Below are positions 24,109 to 36,724 of a stretch of DNA of 64,000 nucleotides, piece after piece. The position numbers were made by a program, and so were the translations under genes. The notes under the pieces were generated by a model. The model did not search any database. It was not told where the DNA came from and was given only the letters and a program-made list of their open reading frames with translations. This DNA is from Siphonodentalium dalli (lineage: Eukaryota > Mollusca > Scaphopoda > Gadilida > Siphonodentaliidae), in contig CP136067.1 in NCBI GenBank assembly GCA_032622095.1, positions 684,001 to 748,000 on the forward strand, read 5' to 3'. How positions within the stretch are numbered: position 1 is the stretch's first letter; every line of letters starts with the position of its first letter.

Positions 24109-26389
24109 TTAAGTGAAACATCCGTATACGACAAACGCATTCAACAAGCGAATCTTCAGGTATGGCCACACTATTTCTATTCTTAAATTCGAAATTGTCT
24201 TGGCATGATTCATAATGCTTCACTCATATATTATCAACATATAGACATGCATGGAAGGTAAAGTCTCTTGCAGCAAGTTATAGCAGATCGGGTCAACTCA
24301 AAGTTCAATGTTCCGACTAATATATGTCAACCCAACTAAAACTCGTATTTGGTTTATATTGATGTGTGTCGTTCAACATGTCAGCTGCATGCCTTAATAA
24401 GTTAAATTGTTCAATTAACTTGCATGGTAACGTATCTTGTTCACTATGCCGATAAAGTTAGGCCTGTACAGGATGTCATCTTACCCAAATAGATATAACA
24501 TAATTATGCCTGTATAAAATTGTCCGAAAATTACCTAAACAATTCGGAGTAAAGATTGTACGGCAAACCCATGGAAAACTGTTCTCTTCGTTCACGATGC
24601 ATTGATTATTGGCGGAGGAACGGGCCTGGATGTTTCATATGACTATGACTCGAGGTGGGAGCCCTCACATAAAATGTATTGCTCACATACATGGTCTCAC
24701 CGTTTGGTACTGAGGGTTATGCCATGTGTATGGAGCAGACAATTGTTTTCACCCGGGGACTATAGCTTACTTCAAACACTGGGGCCCGTTGCTGTCATTA
24801 ATAAATGCATCGCTTTGAGCATCTACACCGCAAACTTGAAATAGGAGCCACATGATTTATCTATTATATATTTTGAAAGATCTGTGTGTGTGTGTATCTG
24901 TGTGTGTGTAATCGATGGACTCGAAAATGGCTGAGCCAATTTCGATGAAACTTGGTATGTGGGGGTATTTTCGGGTCAGGAGTAACATAGGCCTATTGAT
25001 TTTCAGATCCGAGGTCAACTTTTCACGTGCCGAGGTCAAATCTGTTTTTAAGCCGTTTTGCGCTAATATATTTCAGTTCGGTGCTCACAAATCGATTCGA
25101 TATAGCGCGAATAATAAATTGCCAGTCATATAATTTGCATGGTTAGAATCTGTGTGGCTTCATCTTTCCAATGATGCATCACACGCCTGTGTACGTGTCA
25201 TAGGGTTACTATGGGTCCATTTAAGTATTAATGTCCTCGAGCCTTTGACATTACATTTATAAAGTTAGCTTTGGCAGTATGGGCTCTGTTCTCAAGAATT
25301 CTCAATCTGGTGGACAGGGTCTATAGAAAGTTCATATTACCTTTGTATGTCTTCATATATCATTTATTCATTTATCTTTCACAAGAATATTATCATCATC
25401 TCCATCAACACATACAATCGAACATCATCCAGACTGGCATAGTCTGATAATACATCAACGTAGATATAGAATATTATATCATAGGCCCTGCAACCAAATG
25501 CAAAGATATTACCATTTGCATGATAAGCACGCATATGTGCATACACAAATATATGTTAAAGGAACTTGAGGAGTTCCTGAAAATACAAGAGATACCAGAT
25601 ATCCAATCTATCTAATTGAGATATCTACAAACTGGCATCTCAGGTTATCGGGAGATAACCTCACAAAAGTAATCACATTAAAATATAATTAAAATAGGAA
25701 ATATACTTTATGTCAAAATGGACAAACTCTATGGTGATTTACTTGAAGACAAAAGTATTAATAAAAACATGATTATAACGATAAAATATGGAAACTGTGA
25801 ACATACCAGTTCAATGGGACATAGGCCACTATGTCAGCATAATTTGCGTTCAACCATAATCAAATCTTGGCGACATCTTTACGACAAAATAAACTCAAAC
25901 TTGAAGACAATAACTTTCTGACCAACTAATCTAAAACCCCGCGAAACTAGATTGACCTTTGACAATTTACGCGCGACCATGTGTCATCCAATCAGCTGCG
26001 CGCTTACCTGTACTAGTTGACGTAGGAGTACTAGAGCGTTTAGCATTGGGCTGAAGTGACAGTGATAAGACAGGGACGGATCGAATACAGCAAAGTTGAG
26101 AGGGTAAACGGGATGTCGTAAATACCGGTGATATGGATGAATATGTTAGCTGCTAGTTGTCAGTATTAACTTGTATTAGTTGTATATAAACTAGGGCTAA
26201 ATTACACCGTCACATACGTTTAAAGTTTCTACCTTAATTATCGGGAAGAACGCAGGACCATGCTTCGCTCATAGAAAATCATTGCGTAAAAAAATATTAC
26301 GCCATCAACATATCGTGACATGATCGCGTTAACTCTTGACCGGCCGATGTCGCGTTAACTCATCACCGGCCGAGGTATCCGCAAATGAC

Positions 26390-26705
26390 ATTGGGCTATA
26401 TATCTCGGAAACGGGTGGAGCTATCGACTTGAAATTTGGTATGTGAATGTATCTTGCCCCGGATACAAATTTTATCGGGTCGCCGAGCTTCGCGCATGCG
26501 CAGACCAGATCTCGGAAACGGGTGGAGCTATCGACTTGAAATTTGGTATGTGAATGTATCTTGCCCCGGATACGAATTTTATCGGGTCGCCGAGCCCGTG
26601 CGACGCCAGCTTCGCGCATGCGCAGACCAGATCTCGGAAACGGGTGGAGCAATCGACTTGAAATTTGGTTTTTGAATAGCCCGGACGAAGTCGGGTCACC
26701 TTCTA
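26390..26705 (+). repeat. Three-unit tandem repeat
   Basis: Three units containing 'atctcggaaacgggtggagc', 'cgacttgaaatttggtatg' and 'cttcgcgcatgcgcagacc'. Related sequences are at about 29950, 24925 and 52870. Confidence 0.85.
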
Positions 26706-28601
26706 GGACTATATATATGTATAACTTAAATTCCCGTGAGTACAGTGGGCACATACGTTCGCTTTATATATTATTAACGAACTTATGTGTCCAATGTACT
26801 GGGAATTTGGCAATATATAGCGTAGAACGCCTGCATTCAAATTGATTCAATGACATGTGCGAGTCTGTAATATTTCGCACAATAGACAATACGTGCAAGT
26901 CATTAGATCCTTCAGCTACATGTGTGCGCTATATAAAGTATGTAGCTTACAATTACACTGAGTGAACATCTATTATATTTTACCGTTACCGGTACCATGC
27001 AATTATTACAGGGCCTATACTGTTATTCCCCAAGTTTGATCCAGATTGAATTGAATTGAGTACCTACTGGTATCTTTATTAAATTTAGATACATGTACCT
27101 TATGTTGTTTAAAGATGCATGGTCTGTCTCAGCTCTTCCTATAACAAGTTTGATAATTGATTCCTGCTTGTTTGGTTTTCATTTACCGTGGCCATGCACG
27201 TCGTGAAGAGTGGATTTTTGAAATCAAATACTTTGCAAATTGTGATTGGCTTTCGTAAAAGTTTCGTTCGCTGGTTTATCTAAGAGCAAAGCCAATTAAT
27301 GCATGGACTAACATTAAATATAAAATTATCTTCTGTTATTAAATGTCAGCTGATATATAAGGTTTGACTCTGGGTAACTGCGACCAGTGTCCAAACGTAT
27401 TCACAGAAACTGCCGATTGCTGTTTTGTGGACATTCAGCCAAAATCGGAAAATGACGGTAACGTATCTTGTTGTAACGTATCTTGCTGTCGTAATTCATT
27501 TTTGGCAATATGGCGACTAGGCAGGACACTCAATGTTAATTATCGGGTATAATTATTCAGGACAATCACACCCATTCACTGAAAGTTACAAATATTCAAG
27601 ATATGGCCGCTTGCACGTGGAGAGATGCTGAACATAGGTAACGTATCTTGCATCTTGCAATCGTAACACTAGTCTTCATGGGCATATGTGTGACTGTCAT
27701 ATTGTGCTCTGTCTGAACTACATTCGTTATTGTATATCAAAGTGAACAATGATAGTATGCGGATATCATTGTGGTGTGTTCAGTTTTTGCAGTGCACAAT
27801 CTACTTAATTTCGACCACTCTTTTCGTGGTAACATATCTTGTTGTGTACCAATGGACACTGGCATATCGATGCCACAAGAAAACAACATATTATTCCACA
27901 CATTCTCTGCTATGGTATTTCCATTTAGAGGATATGAGGGTAAATTTAACCACAACCTGATCGAGTGCAATCGAAAACTTCGGTAAGTTCTGTACAACTT
28001 TCAAATAAATCCTACATCAAGGACAAGCAGAAAATGGTATTTTCCTACCCATTTAGCAAATATCTTATTATGCGATCGACCTATGGATTGAGCTGAGATT
28101 GTTTTATTTTGTATTGTCTGATGCTGTGACTGCACGTCATGGGAGGTAAAACAATCTTTTTAAAACCCCATTTCAACACCTGGACACGTTTTTGTCGAAT
28201 TTTGACCATTTTTCGGAGAATGGCCCAATTATGGGTCACTTTTCAGGATTTAGTCAGAAATATAGCTTGTTGCATTCATCGAAAAGCTCTCCCCCTAAAT
28301 CCTGAAAAGTTACCCATAATGATGATGTGGTTAAGGAGTCGATTACTTAGAGCATTACTGTACACCCATTGGGAATATCGATTATGCAATATGTCGTCTG
28401 CCATTTTGGAGATATAGAGAAACTGAACTAAAAAGGAAATAGAATCTATATAAGTTCTATAGACATTTGATAATAAAGAAACTTTCCAGAGAAGATGAGG
28501 CCAAAGCAGAATGAGGTTCCCAGAGGGTGAATTTTGTGATGCTACTCAGCTTTGAAGCAGCTAATTGCGGTTCGGTCCGACTTTTTTTTCCATATGAATT
28601 T

Positions 28602-28866
28602 TGCTATGAGAATGATATCGTGATTAGAGTTATCTTCTTCTTCTTCGGTAGGATGTTCCCCCGATGATTTGACGAGGCACTCCAGTATAAGTGGATGAAT
28701 ATGATCCTTAAGAATATGTACACGTAGAATTTAGGTAGATCCGAAGAATCCTCAGAATCTGTCCTCTGTCCTATCTTTCTTTGCTATGAGAATGGGATCA
28801 TGATTAGAGTTATCTTTCTTTTTTATTAGGCATGTTGCTATCAGAATGAGATTCTGATTAGAAGTG
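28602..28866 (+). repeat. Tandem copies of exon 6 5' edge
   Basis: 'tgctatgagaatgatatcgt' (28603) and 'tgctatgagaatgggatcat' (28782) match the exon start 'tgctatcagaatgagattct' (28835). Both intron copies also carry 'gattagagttatctt' leading to an acceptor-like 'gtag' or the true 'ttag'. Confidence 0.75.
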
Positions 28867-29037
28867 CTCCCGAAGCTGGTGGTCTTATTACACAAAATCC
28901 AATGTTTAACCGAAATGGATGGATGCAAAACGATGTCATTCCTAAAGAAAACTGCTGCGAGAAATCGAACAACTGCCACTTGTACTACCGTGTGCGACCA
29001 GTCGGGTGGTGTTATCGCCGACCAACTTTCAGAATCA
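28830..29037 (+). CDS. Exon 6: C-terminal half of AMOP
   Basis: Phase 0 in, phase 1 out. It encodes ACCYQNEILI, then PKENCCEKSNNCHLYYRVRP and ends WCYRRPTFRI. The (Q)CCY...CC...C..YY..RP pattern is the diagnostic second half of AMOP. Together with exon 5 it gives the paired Cys pattern of that domain. The acceptor 'tctttcttttttattag' is strong and the donor is 'gtaagt'. The next exon supplies the two bases that complete Ile and then runs into the VWD start. Two degraded copies of the first 30 exon bases lie upstream in the intron. Confidence 0.9.
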
Positions 29038-30259
29038 GTAAGTCAGTTTAAACTAGTTGTCTGATTGCTTTCAAATTTGGTATATTAATTACTCGCATGA
29101 AAATCCAGTCACGGTCAAATTTGGGTTTGGTCAGCCCATTTTTAGTCGCGCTTGAGTTTTTGCCATGGGCTAGCTGGCGTCCATTGTTTACGCATGCATT
29201 GGTCTATCAACAACCCAACAGGCCCCATCCCTCATCCGATCATTCCAAACTGCACATGCATGGATCTTCAGGGTTACCTCTAGGTGGGAACCACCAATTT
29301 TTAGTTTGATACCGAAGGTTTTATGAAATTTGTTATCACCCGGAATATGCAATGTTTTGAAAGATTCTGAGAGAGCTTTCAAAGCTAATTAAGGCGTTTC
29401 CAGGAGAATTTCGAACCAGTTTTTTTCGTTTCCTGACAGTTTGATGCGCTTTAAACCATTTTATGCTGGGCATGCAATAAAATATTTCATAACTTGGCCA
29501 AGAAAAGCATAAGAAGTAAGAAATGTTAGTATACAGTAATGCCCTAAGTAATCGACCTCTTAACCAAAGCAGAATTATGGGTAACTTTTCAGGATTTAGT
29601 CGGAAATATGGCTTGTTGCCATTCATCGGAAAGCTTTCGGCGAGAGCTTTCCGATGAATGGCAACAAGCCATATTTCCGACTAAATCCTGAAAAGTTACC
29701 CATAATTCTGCCTTGGTTAAGAGGTCGATTACTTAGGGCATTACTGTATTTCGTCCAGCTTTTGCCATATTTCTCTGACAGTGCTCTGAGTTTGAGTGAG
29801 ATTATACATGACAAACTTCAGATTGCAATGGACAGAATGATAAACAGCAGAACAGAATTTGCAATTATGTAATTTCGTACTTAGGGCTTGCAATGGGCGG
29901 GGGAAATTTGCGTCGAGTCAGTTTGTCTGCCTGAGGTGACCTTGACTTTGAAACGGGCCATATCTCAGTCGTCAGCGGTGACATCGATGTGAAATTTGTT
30001 ATGTATGGTCAACTTGGGACGTGGAATATTTTTGTCGGGTTATATGATATGCCTGTACAGGGTTACCTTGAAAAACAAAATTAATGGATCGAATGCCGCC
30101 AGTGGCGGGCTAATCTGCTAGATTTGTATAATGATGTAGGACTAGACACATGGAATGTGTTTTTTGTTAAAATATTTTCACTTCTCAGATCAACATATCT
30201 AGGCAACAGATTGGTGGAGATAGATACTCATTTAATGATCTCATGTATTAATATTACAG
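29038..30259 (+). other. Intron 6
   Basis: It holds an intact mariner-like MITE (29532-29748), a dispersed repeat ('gtcagcggtgacatcgatg' near 29975) and a degraded copy of the exon 7 start just before the acceptor. Confidence 0.7.
29532..29748. mobile_element. Intact palindromic Tc1/mariner-like MITE
   Basis: 217 bases, almost perfectly self-complementary. It begins TA-CAGTAATGCCCTAA and ends TTAGGGCATTACTG-TA. The centre is 'ctttcggcgagag'. Non-coding. Confidence 0.88.
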
Positions 30260-30330
30260 TTGTATTGTGGGGTGATCCACATATCGAGACGACAGATGGA
30301 CGTAGATATTCATTTAACGGTATCGGCGAG
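30187..30330 (+). repeat. Degraded duplicate of exon 7 5' edge
   Basis: Intron 'gatcaacatatctaggcaac' plus 'agattggtggagatagatac' plus 'tcatttaatgatctc' aligns with exon 'gatccacatatcgagacgac' plus 'agatggacgtagatat' plus 'tcatttaacggtatc', about 84 bases apart. Confidence 0.75.
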
Positions 30331-30502
30331 TATCATCTCTTCAAAGTAGACAACAGCACAACTCAGATTGGTATCCAAGCGAGAACAGGGTTTGCGCTGT
30401 CGAAGAACAACACTAAGGTTAATGCCACAGTGTTTACGGCGTGTGCCGGAAGCGATAATAACGGAGCCAGTTTCCATGTGGAACTCTCACCAGATAGAAC
30501 AT
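30260..30502 (+). CDS. Exon 7: start of von Willebrand factor D domain
   Basis: Phase 1 at both ends, 81 residues. It begins VLWGDPHIETTDGRRYSFNG, then GEYHLF and a strand QIGIQARTGF. The GDPHxxTxDGxxYxFxGxGEY motif identifies the VWD module, which in these proteins follows AMOP directly as here. The Asp residues near the start are the ones that bind calcium in VWD modules. The acceptor is 'taatattacag' and the donor 'gtgagt'. A degraded copy of the GDPHI-coding segment lies just upstream, at about 30187-30241. Confidence 0.92.
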
Positions 30503-31726
30503 GTGAGTTAATTAGTTAGTTTATGATGCCGATATTTTGTCATTTGGTAACTACTAACTTTTTTTTTTTGTTGCAATCAGTTTTTGTGTGGATCAGTCAT
30601 ATCAAGATACAGGTTGAGTTCGAATTGAGTTTGATTCGATGATTTTTCCTAGAGTTGTGTACTTTTTTTTAACTTAGAAAATTCAATTTTTTTAATTTTG
30701 TTTCTTTGGTTTTTGGGTGATAACTCAAGTTTGGACTGTTCAATTGGAAGTTAAGTCATTGATAAAAAAAAACAGGTCAAGTTCGAATTTGAGTTTGATC
30801 TGATGATTTTTCTCAGAGTTATGGGCTTTTCGACTTAGAAAATTAAATTTATCTTGTTTTTGCTTTGGTTTCCAGATGATGACTCAAGTTTGGATTGTAT
30901 AATTGGAAATTCTGGGGTTTTTTTGGGGGGTCATTCATATCAGAAATGTCAAGTTTGAATTTGAGTACCTTCATGGTGTAATCAACTCCTCCTACAGTTT
31001 TGATCGTAGATATTTGAAACTTCAGAGTATAGTTACCCACATATTGGAGATGTTTTCAAGGAGTTTGCATTAAAACAAGGGGTTCAAGGGCCCTGGGAGG
31101 GTAATGCGTCAGGGGAAAACTCAGGAAAACTTGGCTAGGGGAAAACTTGGCTAGGGGAACGGGGCCGTCAAATGGACCCCCTGCCGGTATAGCAGAATCC
31201 CTGGTTAATTAGTTAGTTTATGATGCCGATATTTTGTCATTTGGTAACTACTAACTTTTTTATTTTTTTGCAATCAGTTTTTATGTGGATCAGTCATATC
31301 AAGATACAGGTTGAGTTCGAATTGAGTTTGATTCGATGATTTTTCCTAGAGTTGTTTACTTTTTTTTAACTTAGAAAATTCAATTTTGCTTCTTTTTTTG
31401 TAGATATTTGAAACTTCAGAGTATAGTTACCCACATATTGGAGATGTGCAACATGTATACATATAGATGACGGGAAAGTTATTTTTTACAGAATTATTAA
31501 CCCTTTCAACTTAGAACATTTCAACATTTTTTTAAATTTCTTTAACAAAGCAGCGTCGTTTTCAGGGGACTGTGGTCGGCTGACTTTTTATTATGGATAC
31601 GATTGGTCTGACATGACATATAACATATCATTTTATGTTTTTTCTTTAATGATGCTCATTTTATGTTTTTTTTTTAAGCGCTATTTATTCACGACATATA
31701 ACATCTCATTTCATGTTTTTTTTTAG
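30503..31726 (+). other. Intron 7
   Basis: It contains a direct repeat of its own start (30507-30665 and 31204-31380), T-rich low-complexity DNA, and a duplicated acceptor lead before exon 8 ('gacatataacat' at 31613 and 31692). No other feature seen. Confidence 0.7.
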
Positions 31727-31855
31727 CGATGATAATCTTTGTGAATGGCCAGGACAAAACAACTGATTTCTACAATAGTCAGAATTTTGTTTACACTGAA
31801 ACAAACATCATGGCAAAGCGCGTTAACGATTCGATCATCATGGTGCTTAATTCAG
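31727..31855 (+). CDS. Exon 8: middle of VWD domain
   Basis: A 43-residue phase 1-1 exon reading MIIFVNGQDKTTDFYNSQNF and continuing to SIIMVLNSG. It follows the VELSPDRT strand of exon 7 and gives the VWD pattern 'strand, xVNG, strand'. The acceptor has a long T run ending 'tttttagC' and the donor is 'gtaaag'. The acceptor region with its 'gacatataacat...' lead is duplicated immediately upstream. The sequence is short and is called mainly from phase, position and the VNG motif. Confidence 0.83.
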
Positions 31856-34800
31856 GTAAAGTTACAATACTATGTAATTGTGGTGGTACTGGAATCAATC
31901 AGTCTGTATGTCCTATGTCTATGGATGTAACTTTGTTCGAGCTTTCTTCTTCTTTCATTTTTCAGTGTACTTTTTTTTAAACTTGGCACAGATATTTAAT
32001 ACCATGGGAATTGGTATACTTGTGAATATGACGTCTGTCTGACTTTTTGTTAGTGGAGTAGTGGAGTTATTCACTTTTTTTATCTTTTATTCAAATTGGA
32101 GAATCTTGTATTCTATTAGACAGATACTACTTCAACTTACCATTCATTTTAGGAAGAATAACATTTAAAAAATTAAATTCGTCCTCCCATAGTTCATGTG
32201 GGTTCATGGAAACTTATTTGGCAAGCTTGATTATAAAGTGTCTAGCTTTATGGGCTTGAAATTCAGAACGCAATACTGTTGTATTGTGAGTTCAGAGTGA
32301 GTTAGAAAAAAAATACAAGCATCAGTTGATATGCAGATATAAATTCGTACCAGACAAATCTACATTCTGCAATCAAGTGAAAATTATCACATGTATTCCC
32401 AATTCGACGTTAAAATAAACAACTCGAAATATTGCAAATGAGCCGATCCATAGTCGTAAGTCAGCATTTATTAAGGATTGCATGTTTACAGAGAATATTG
32501 TGGGCACATGTGGACATACAGGTTATTGTACATATCGAGAAAACTGCGCAGTCGGCCAGGAAAAACCGCCTAGGTAAAAAAAACCTTTATTTGCTGGGGG
32601 GAAAAACAAGGTGGAAACCTGTTTTCCGAAACCCCGTTCGTACGCAGCGACAATGTTTGGAAATTCATTCTCAATGACAATGTATCAAAAACACAAACAA
32701 TGCAATATGTTCTACGTTGCCAAATAACTAATTTTTTTATGTACTATATATTAAAGCTTGCATATTCTATTACGTGTTCATATATATAAAAATAAATGTA
32801 ACCTGCTGACTCGACTGGTTAGGCTAGAATGAACTCTCACCAAACTATAATCCTCTGACAACAACTATCTAATAACAACTTCTCATTGGTCGACATGACA
32901 ATGATCTCTCCACCCCCAATTTACGTTAACTCACGTACTGTGAATACAATTTTTTCGTGCTAATCCAAGTAAACGCTCGAAAAATATCATACCAATGACC
33001 ATTTAATGCTGTTAAATTTTATAAAGTACAGCCCATTTAAAACTGGTTTGCTGACTCAGAAAAACTTCATTTTATGATACCAGACTGCATGGCCATGAGA
33101 AAAAACACATTCAAGACATGGAAGTCAGTGACTAATCACAAATAGTCATCCACCATATTTTGTCAGATGTTTTTGTAGATCTGTGGATGTTGTAATGCAA
33201 TATAGATCTCCATTATATACTTTACATATAAAATATTGTGTACCATGTGTATGTGTGTCAGTTGATGTAAATGCAGTAACTATATAATAGTGAAATTTAT
33301 GGTCTGCCCTCTGCAGTCTTTCAAAAAACATGCTATGGCCATGCCTACATATACATGTACACTGATTCTAACACAATGATTGTCAGGTTATAATCTATGT
33401 TTGAGGAAAGTTACTATGAATTTTTCATTTTTGTTGCATTTGTCAATATTAGTGGGTCCCAGGAGTCCAGATGTTACTGGTGCAGAGCCCATTTAATTTT
33501 CATGAGACTGGTGGACTTGCATGTCCATACTCCTAAATAAACATGACTCGATCTATAATCAGACCAAGACGGTATTGTGTAGGTTTTCAATAACCGTACT
33601 AGAATTATACATAAAAAAGACTCAACCATTATTTTCCACTGCCCTTTATGTCAAAATATATTCATATGGCAGTATTCATCCCAAGTTAAGCGGTGATGCT
33701 AATAAATTTGCTATGATACTCAGGTAGAGCAAAGTGTTTTGAACAAATCGAGGATAGGACACTATGTATAGAAAACATTAAAAAACATGTATATTGTGAA
33801 ATATTTTAATAATGGCTGCTGGTTGTTACAAACTGGCCATAATTGAGATGACTATTCCTGTTGTTTACCAAACATCAGCATACACATTATCAAATATTTT
33901 GAAATATATATGTTCCTGATTGTTTCATACAGCTTTTGTACAAATCGCTCGGATTAGCCAAACAATGCAAAATTACCGACTTTAGGTAAAATGATGGTAC
34001 TCTTAACAGAATCGCTTTGACCTATAAACATCATAGCAATCCAGCAGTACCCATCAGCATGATATAAAATTAGCAGGACCACTTAACCTGGGTGGTATTG
34101 AAAATTAAAATATCTTCAAAATGGCAAATTATGAGGGCTATTATTAGCTATTATGAAGAATTATGTTAGTGAAAATAGACCCTCATCTTCTTCAACCTGC
34201 AAGTGCTGCAACTATCATGGCCAATCAAAATTAATGTGGGATTGACAAAGGCTCATTCTACTATTGATTGAATAGTGATGATTCCATCATTTCCTAAATC
34301 TTTTTGTGAGATGAGTTGTCATAGTCCTTTTGGAAGAATTGATTACTTCTGAAATATATACTGGTATATATGGTCATCTCTCATCTGATTACAACATGTT
34401 TTTGCTATACACGGATGCAATACCCATTTTAAGATCGCAACATGTGGTTGCTGCATGAAGCAAACAGCTGGTCATTCCATTCAGTAAAAGTGTTTAGCAT
34501 GTTCTACAGCTTGGTCACTTAAATCAGATCAGCTGTTAAATGTGGTTGATAACGAATTTTGAAACCATGTGCAATCTGTACATTTCTGTTGATTAGAGCA
34601 CAATCGTTACCTGATTTTTGGTAAAGCACACCAATTTCCAAGGCATGTTCAGTCATGAAGAGCTCATGTTGTGTGTCGGGGTCAACACATGCTCAGCAGC
34701 GATTTCCAGCTAATCCCATTGTGTGTGGTCAATTGTGCTCTAAGTTGGTCAGAGCATGCAGATAGTTCTTTTCTAGAATAAATCTCGTCTTTGACTGAAT

Positions 34801-36100
34801 TGATTAGGTAAAGAATTTTGCTCTATAACCCTTACTTATTAAAATAAATTTAAAACTAAAATGCAATTCAACTGTAGAATACCATAAAAGACATACTGTT
34901 CTCATGTTAGCTATATAGTTTAAAGGAAATGCCACATTGCATTCATTTACAATGAAATAAATGTGATATATGTTATCCCATCTATAGACTATAGCCATTT
35001 TGGCAGCCATCTCATATCAAAGGCCGTGAAATCAATATAAAAAGGATGAACTACTCATAAATACATATATTTATTCATATCATGTCATTAGCTACCCTTG
35101 TTTGCAGCAGTGTTTGCACTACTAATCAATTACCCTAAAATGTATGATTTCGCCAACATCTTGGTTATTTGCGAGAAAATGCCAGTGTTTCATTCTACGG
35201 CCAATACATTCCATCCAAAACCTTGTTGAGCACTCAAGGTGGAAACACAATTGTGTTGATACTCTAAAGATGAAAACAAATTCTATACCTTGCACTATTT
35301 TAATTATTCTTGACTTTGCTAAATTTTTGCTAATTTTGAAGTCGGCCATTTTGGATTTTCAGGGTCAAGAGCTCCTTGAAGGTCAATTCCGTCCTATAGT
35401 GCTATATAAAATATCAGAAATGATACCTGTATGTGGCATCAATGCATATAGGTCATTAAAATTACAATTGGGGGCTCAACTTTGAGGAAAAAGGGCTGAA
35501 CCCCAAAATTGGGGTTCAGGCCCTTAAAAATGGAATTTGGGCCCCTTTTATCAAAAATCGGTCGGCACCACTGAATTTCTCATCGAAAAATACTCTAGAA
35601 TCTGTATCAAACAGAAAGTGGTTGGACATTCCCTAAAGAGCCCAGTTGTGAGACCGACTAATGTATTTAATGGCGTATATTTAATGAAATAACTTTTCAA
35701 ACTCTTCATTCAATAGAGTTTGTTGGAAAAATATTGGAAGCCATAGTATTTTGAGACGTGGCGTATAGAATGTAAACAGAGGACAAACTGGAAGTTAAAG
35801 GACATTATTTCCTGTTTATGAAACAAACATTTAATATCACAATTTGAATGGAATAAGGGTATGATCATGTAATAAATTCCGCTATAAACATCTGATTAAC
35901 GCCATTATACGCATGACGCATACATTTCTATAGCGCGTATGAATACATAACACACTAGTTAAAGTGGGTCATACAAAGAGAATTCATCAGAATAATTAAA
36001 TAATATTGGTGATAAACTCATAAAGTGATCCGTTTTCTTTCTAAATTTTAATTTTTCTATGACAGATGAGCTTTAATTGACATCACTTTTATTATTGCAG
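31856..36100 (+). other. Intron 8
   Basis: 4.2 kb. A 'cttggcacagatatttaat' repeat lies at about 31975-32060 and also occurs in intron 10. From 32100 to 36100 I see only AT-rich sequence without recognisable repeats or coding. Confidence 0.65.
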
Positions 36101-36298
36101 GATTCAGTGTTTCGATGACTGTTGGTGTGAAGATGATGACGATTTCTAATGTGGTTCCAGAGGAATTGAATGGATTAACTACGGGGCTGAGCGGTAACTC
36201 CGATGGTAATGCCACAAATGATTTCATAGACCCTGATGGAAATGAGCTTCCAGATAACTCTACAGACCGGGATATATTCTATAGCTTCGGACAAAAAT
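36101..36298 (+). CDS. Exon 9: C-terminal part of VWD
   Basis: Phase 1-1, 66 residues, starting FSVSMTVGVKMMTISNVVP and including GLTTGLSGNSDGNATNDF, DPDGNELPDNSTD and IFYSFGQKW (the Trp is completed by exon 10). The GLxGNxDGxxxNDFxxPxG motif followed by a 'FGQKW' strand is typical of the end of VWD in MUC4 and SUSD2-type proteins. The acceptor is 'attattgcag', the donor 'gtaagt'. This is one of two exons beside which I did not see edge duplications; a mariner-like MITE starts 17 bases after its donor. Confidence 0.92.
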
Positions 36299-36315
36299 GT
36301 AAGTGTCAACCAAGG

Positions 36316-36441
36316 TACAGTAATGCTCTAAATAATCGACTCCTTTACCACAGCAGAATTATGGGTAACTTTTCATGATTTAGTCAGAAATATGGCTTGT
36401 TGCCATTCATCGGAAAGCTCTCAGTGATTATTTAGGGCATT
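36316..36441. mobile_element. Truncated mariner-like MITE 17 bases after exon 9
   Basis: Left arm is complete from TACAGTAATGCTC; the right arm is reduced to 'gattatttagggcattc'. Confidence 0.75.
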
Positions 36442-36724
36442 CAAAGATGTCCAAGCCTGGATATAGTTTGTATGAGGCCCCCACCCTCCCTTTTCATACG
36501 CCGTATTCCATGCCCTGTTATGAAGTACGCCGTATTCCGGCCCATCTGTTAGGAGGTATTCGGTATTCCAAAAATATTGGTATTCATACGCCGACCTTCC
36601 AAAAATGAAGTTTTCATATATTTTTATGTATTTCATATGGCTGTCAACTGGTATTCCGTATTCCACCCTCTGTGTTAAGTGGTATTCCGTATTCCAGGGG
36701 GGGGGGGGTGGGGTGGGGGCCTCT

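Larger units (their letters stand above)
22038..28829 (+). other. Intron 5
   Basis: A 6.8 kb intron. It holds the exon 5 copy, hairpins at 22343-22429 and 22657-22741, two TTAA elements, a 22-bp array between them (about 23640-23720), GT microsatellite (24885-24910), the 26390-26705 tandem repeat, a degraded mariner-like MITE (28210-28363), and copies of the exon 6 start. In 24115-26390 and 26710-28200 I see no supported feature, although 27793-27982 looks exon-like. Confidence 0.65.

Noticed and set aside
24602-24844. 80-codon ORF in intron 5
   Set aside because: No splice sites in phase with neighbours and no recognised motif; length is within chance.
25975-26110. Possible promoter (CCAATCAG with GC-rich surroundings)
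   Set aside because: No TATA box, no first exon and no open frame nearby; a single CCAAT is expected by chance.
27361-27456. Cys-rich frame (NCDQCPNVF, TADCCFVDIQ) before 'gtaacg'
   Set aside because: No pyrimidine tract before it, an in-frame stop just upstream and no fitting phase.
27793-27982. Exon-like segment with a good acceptor, 'gtaagt' donor and open frame (GNISCCVPMDTG)
   Set aside because: Its phases (1 in, 2 out) do not fit between exon 5 (ends phase 0) and exon 6 (starts phase 0), and AMOP is complete without it. It could belong to a rare isoform.
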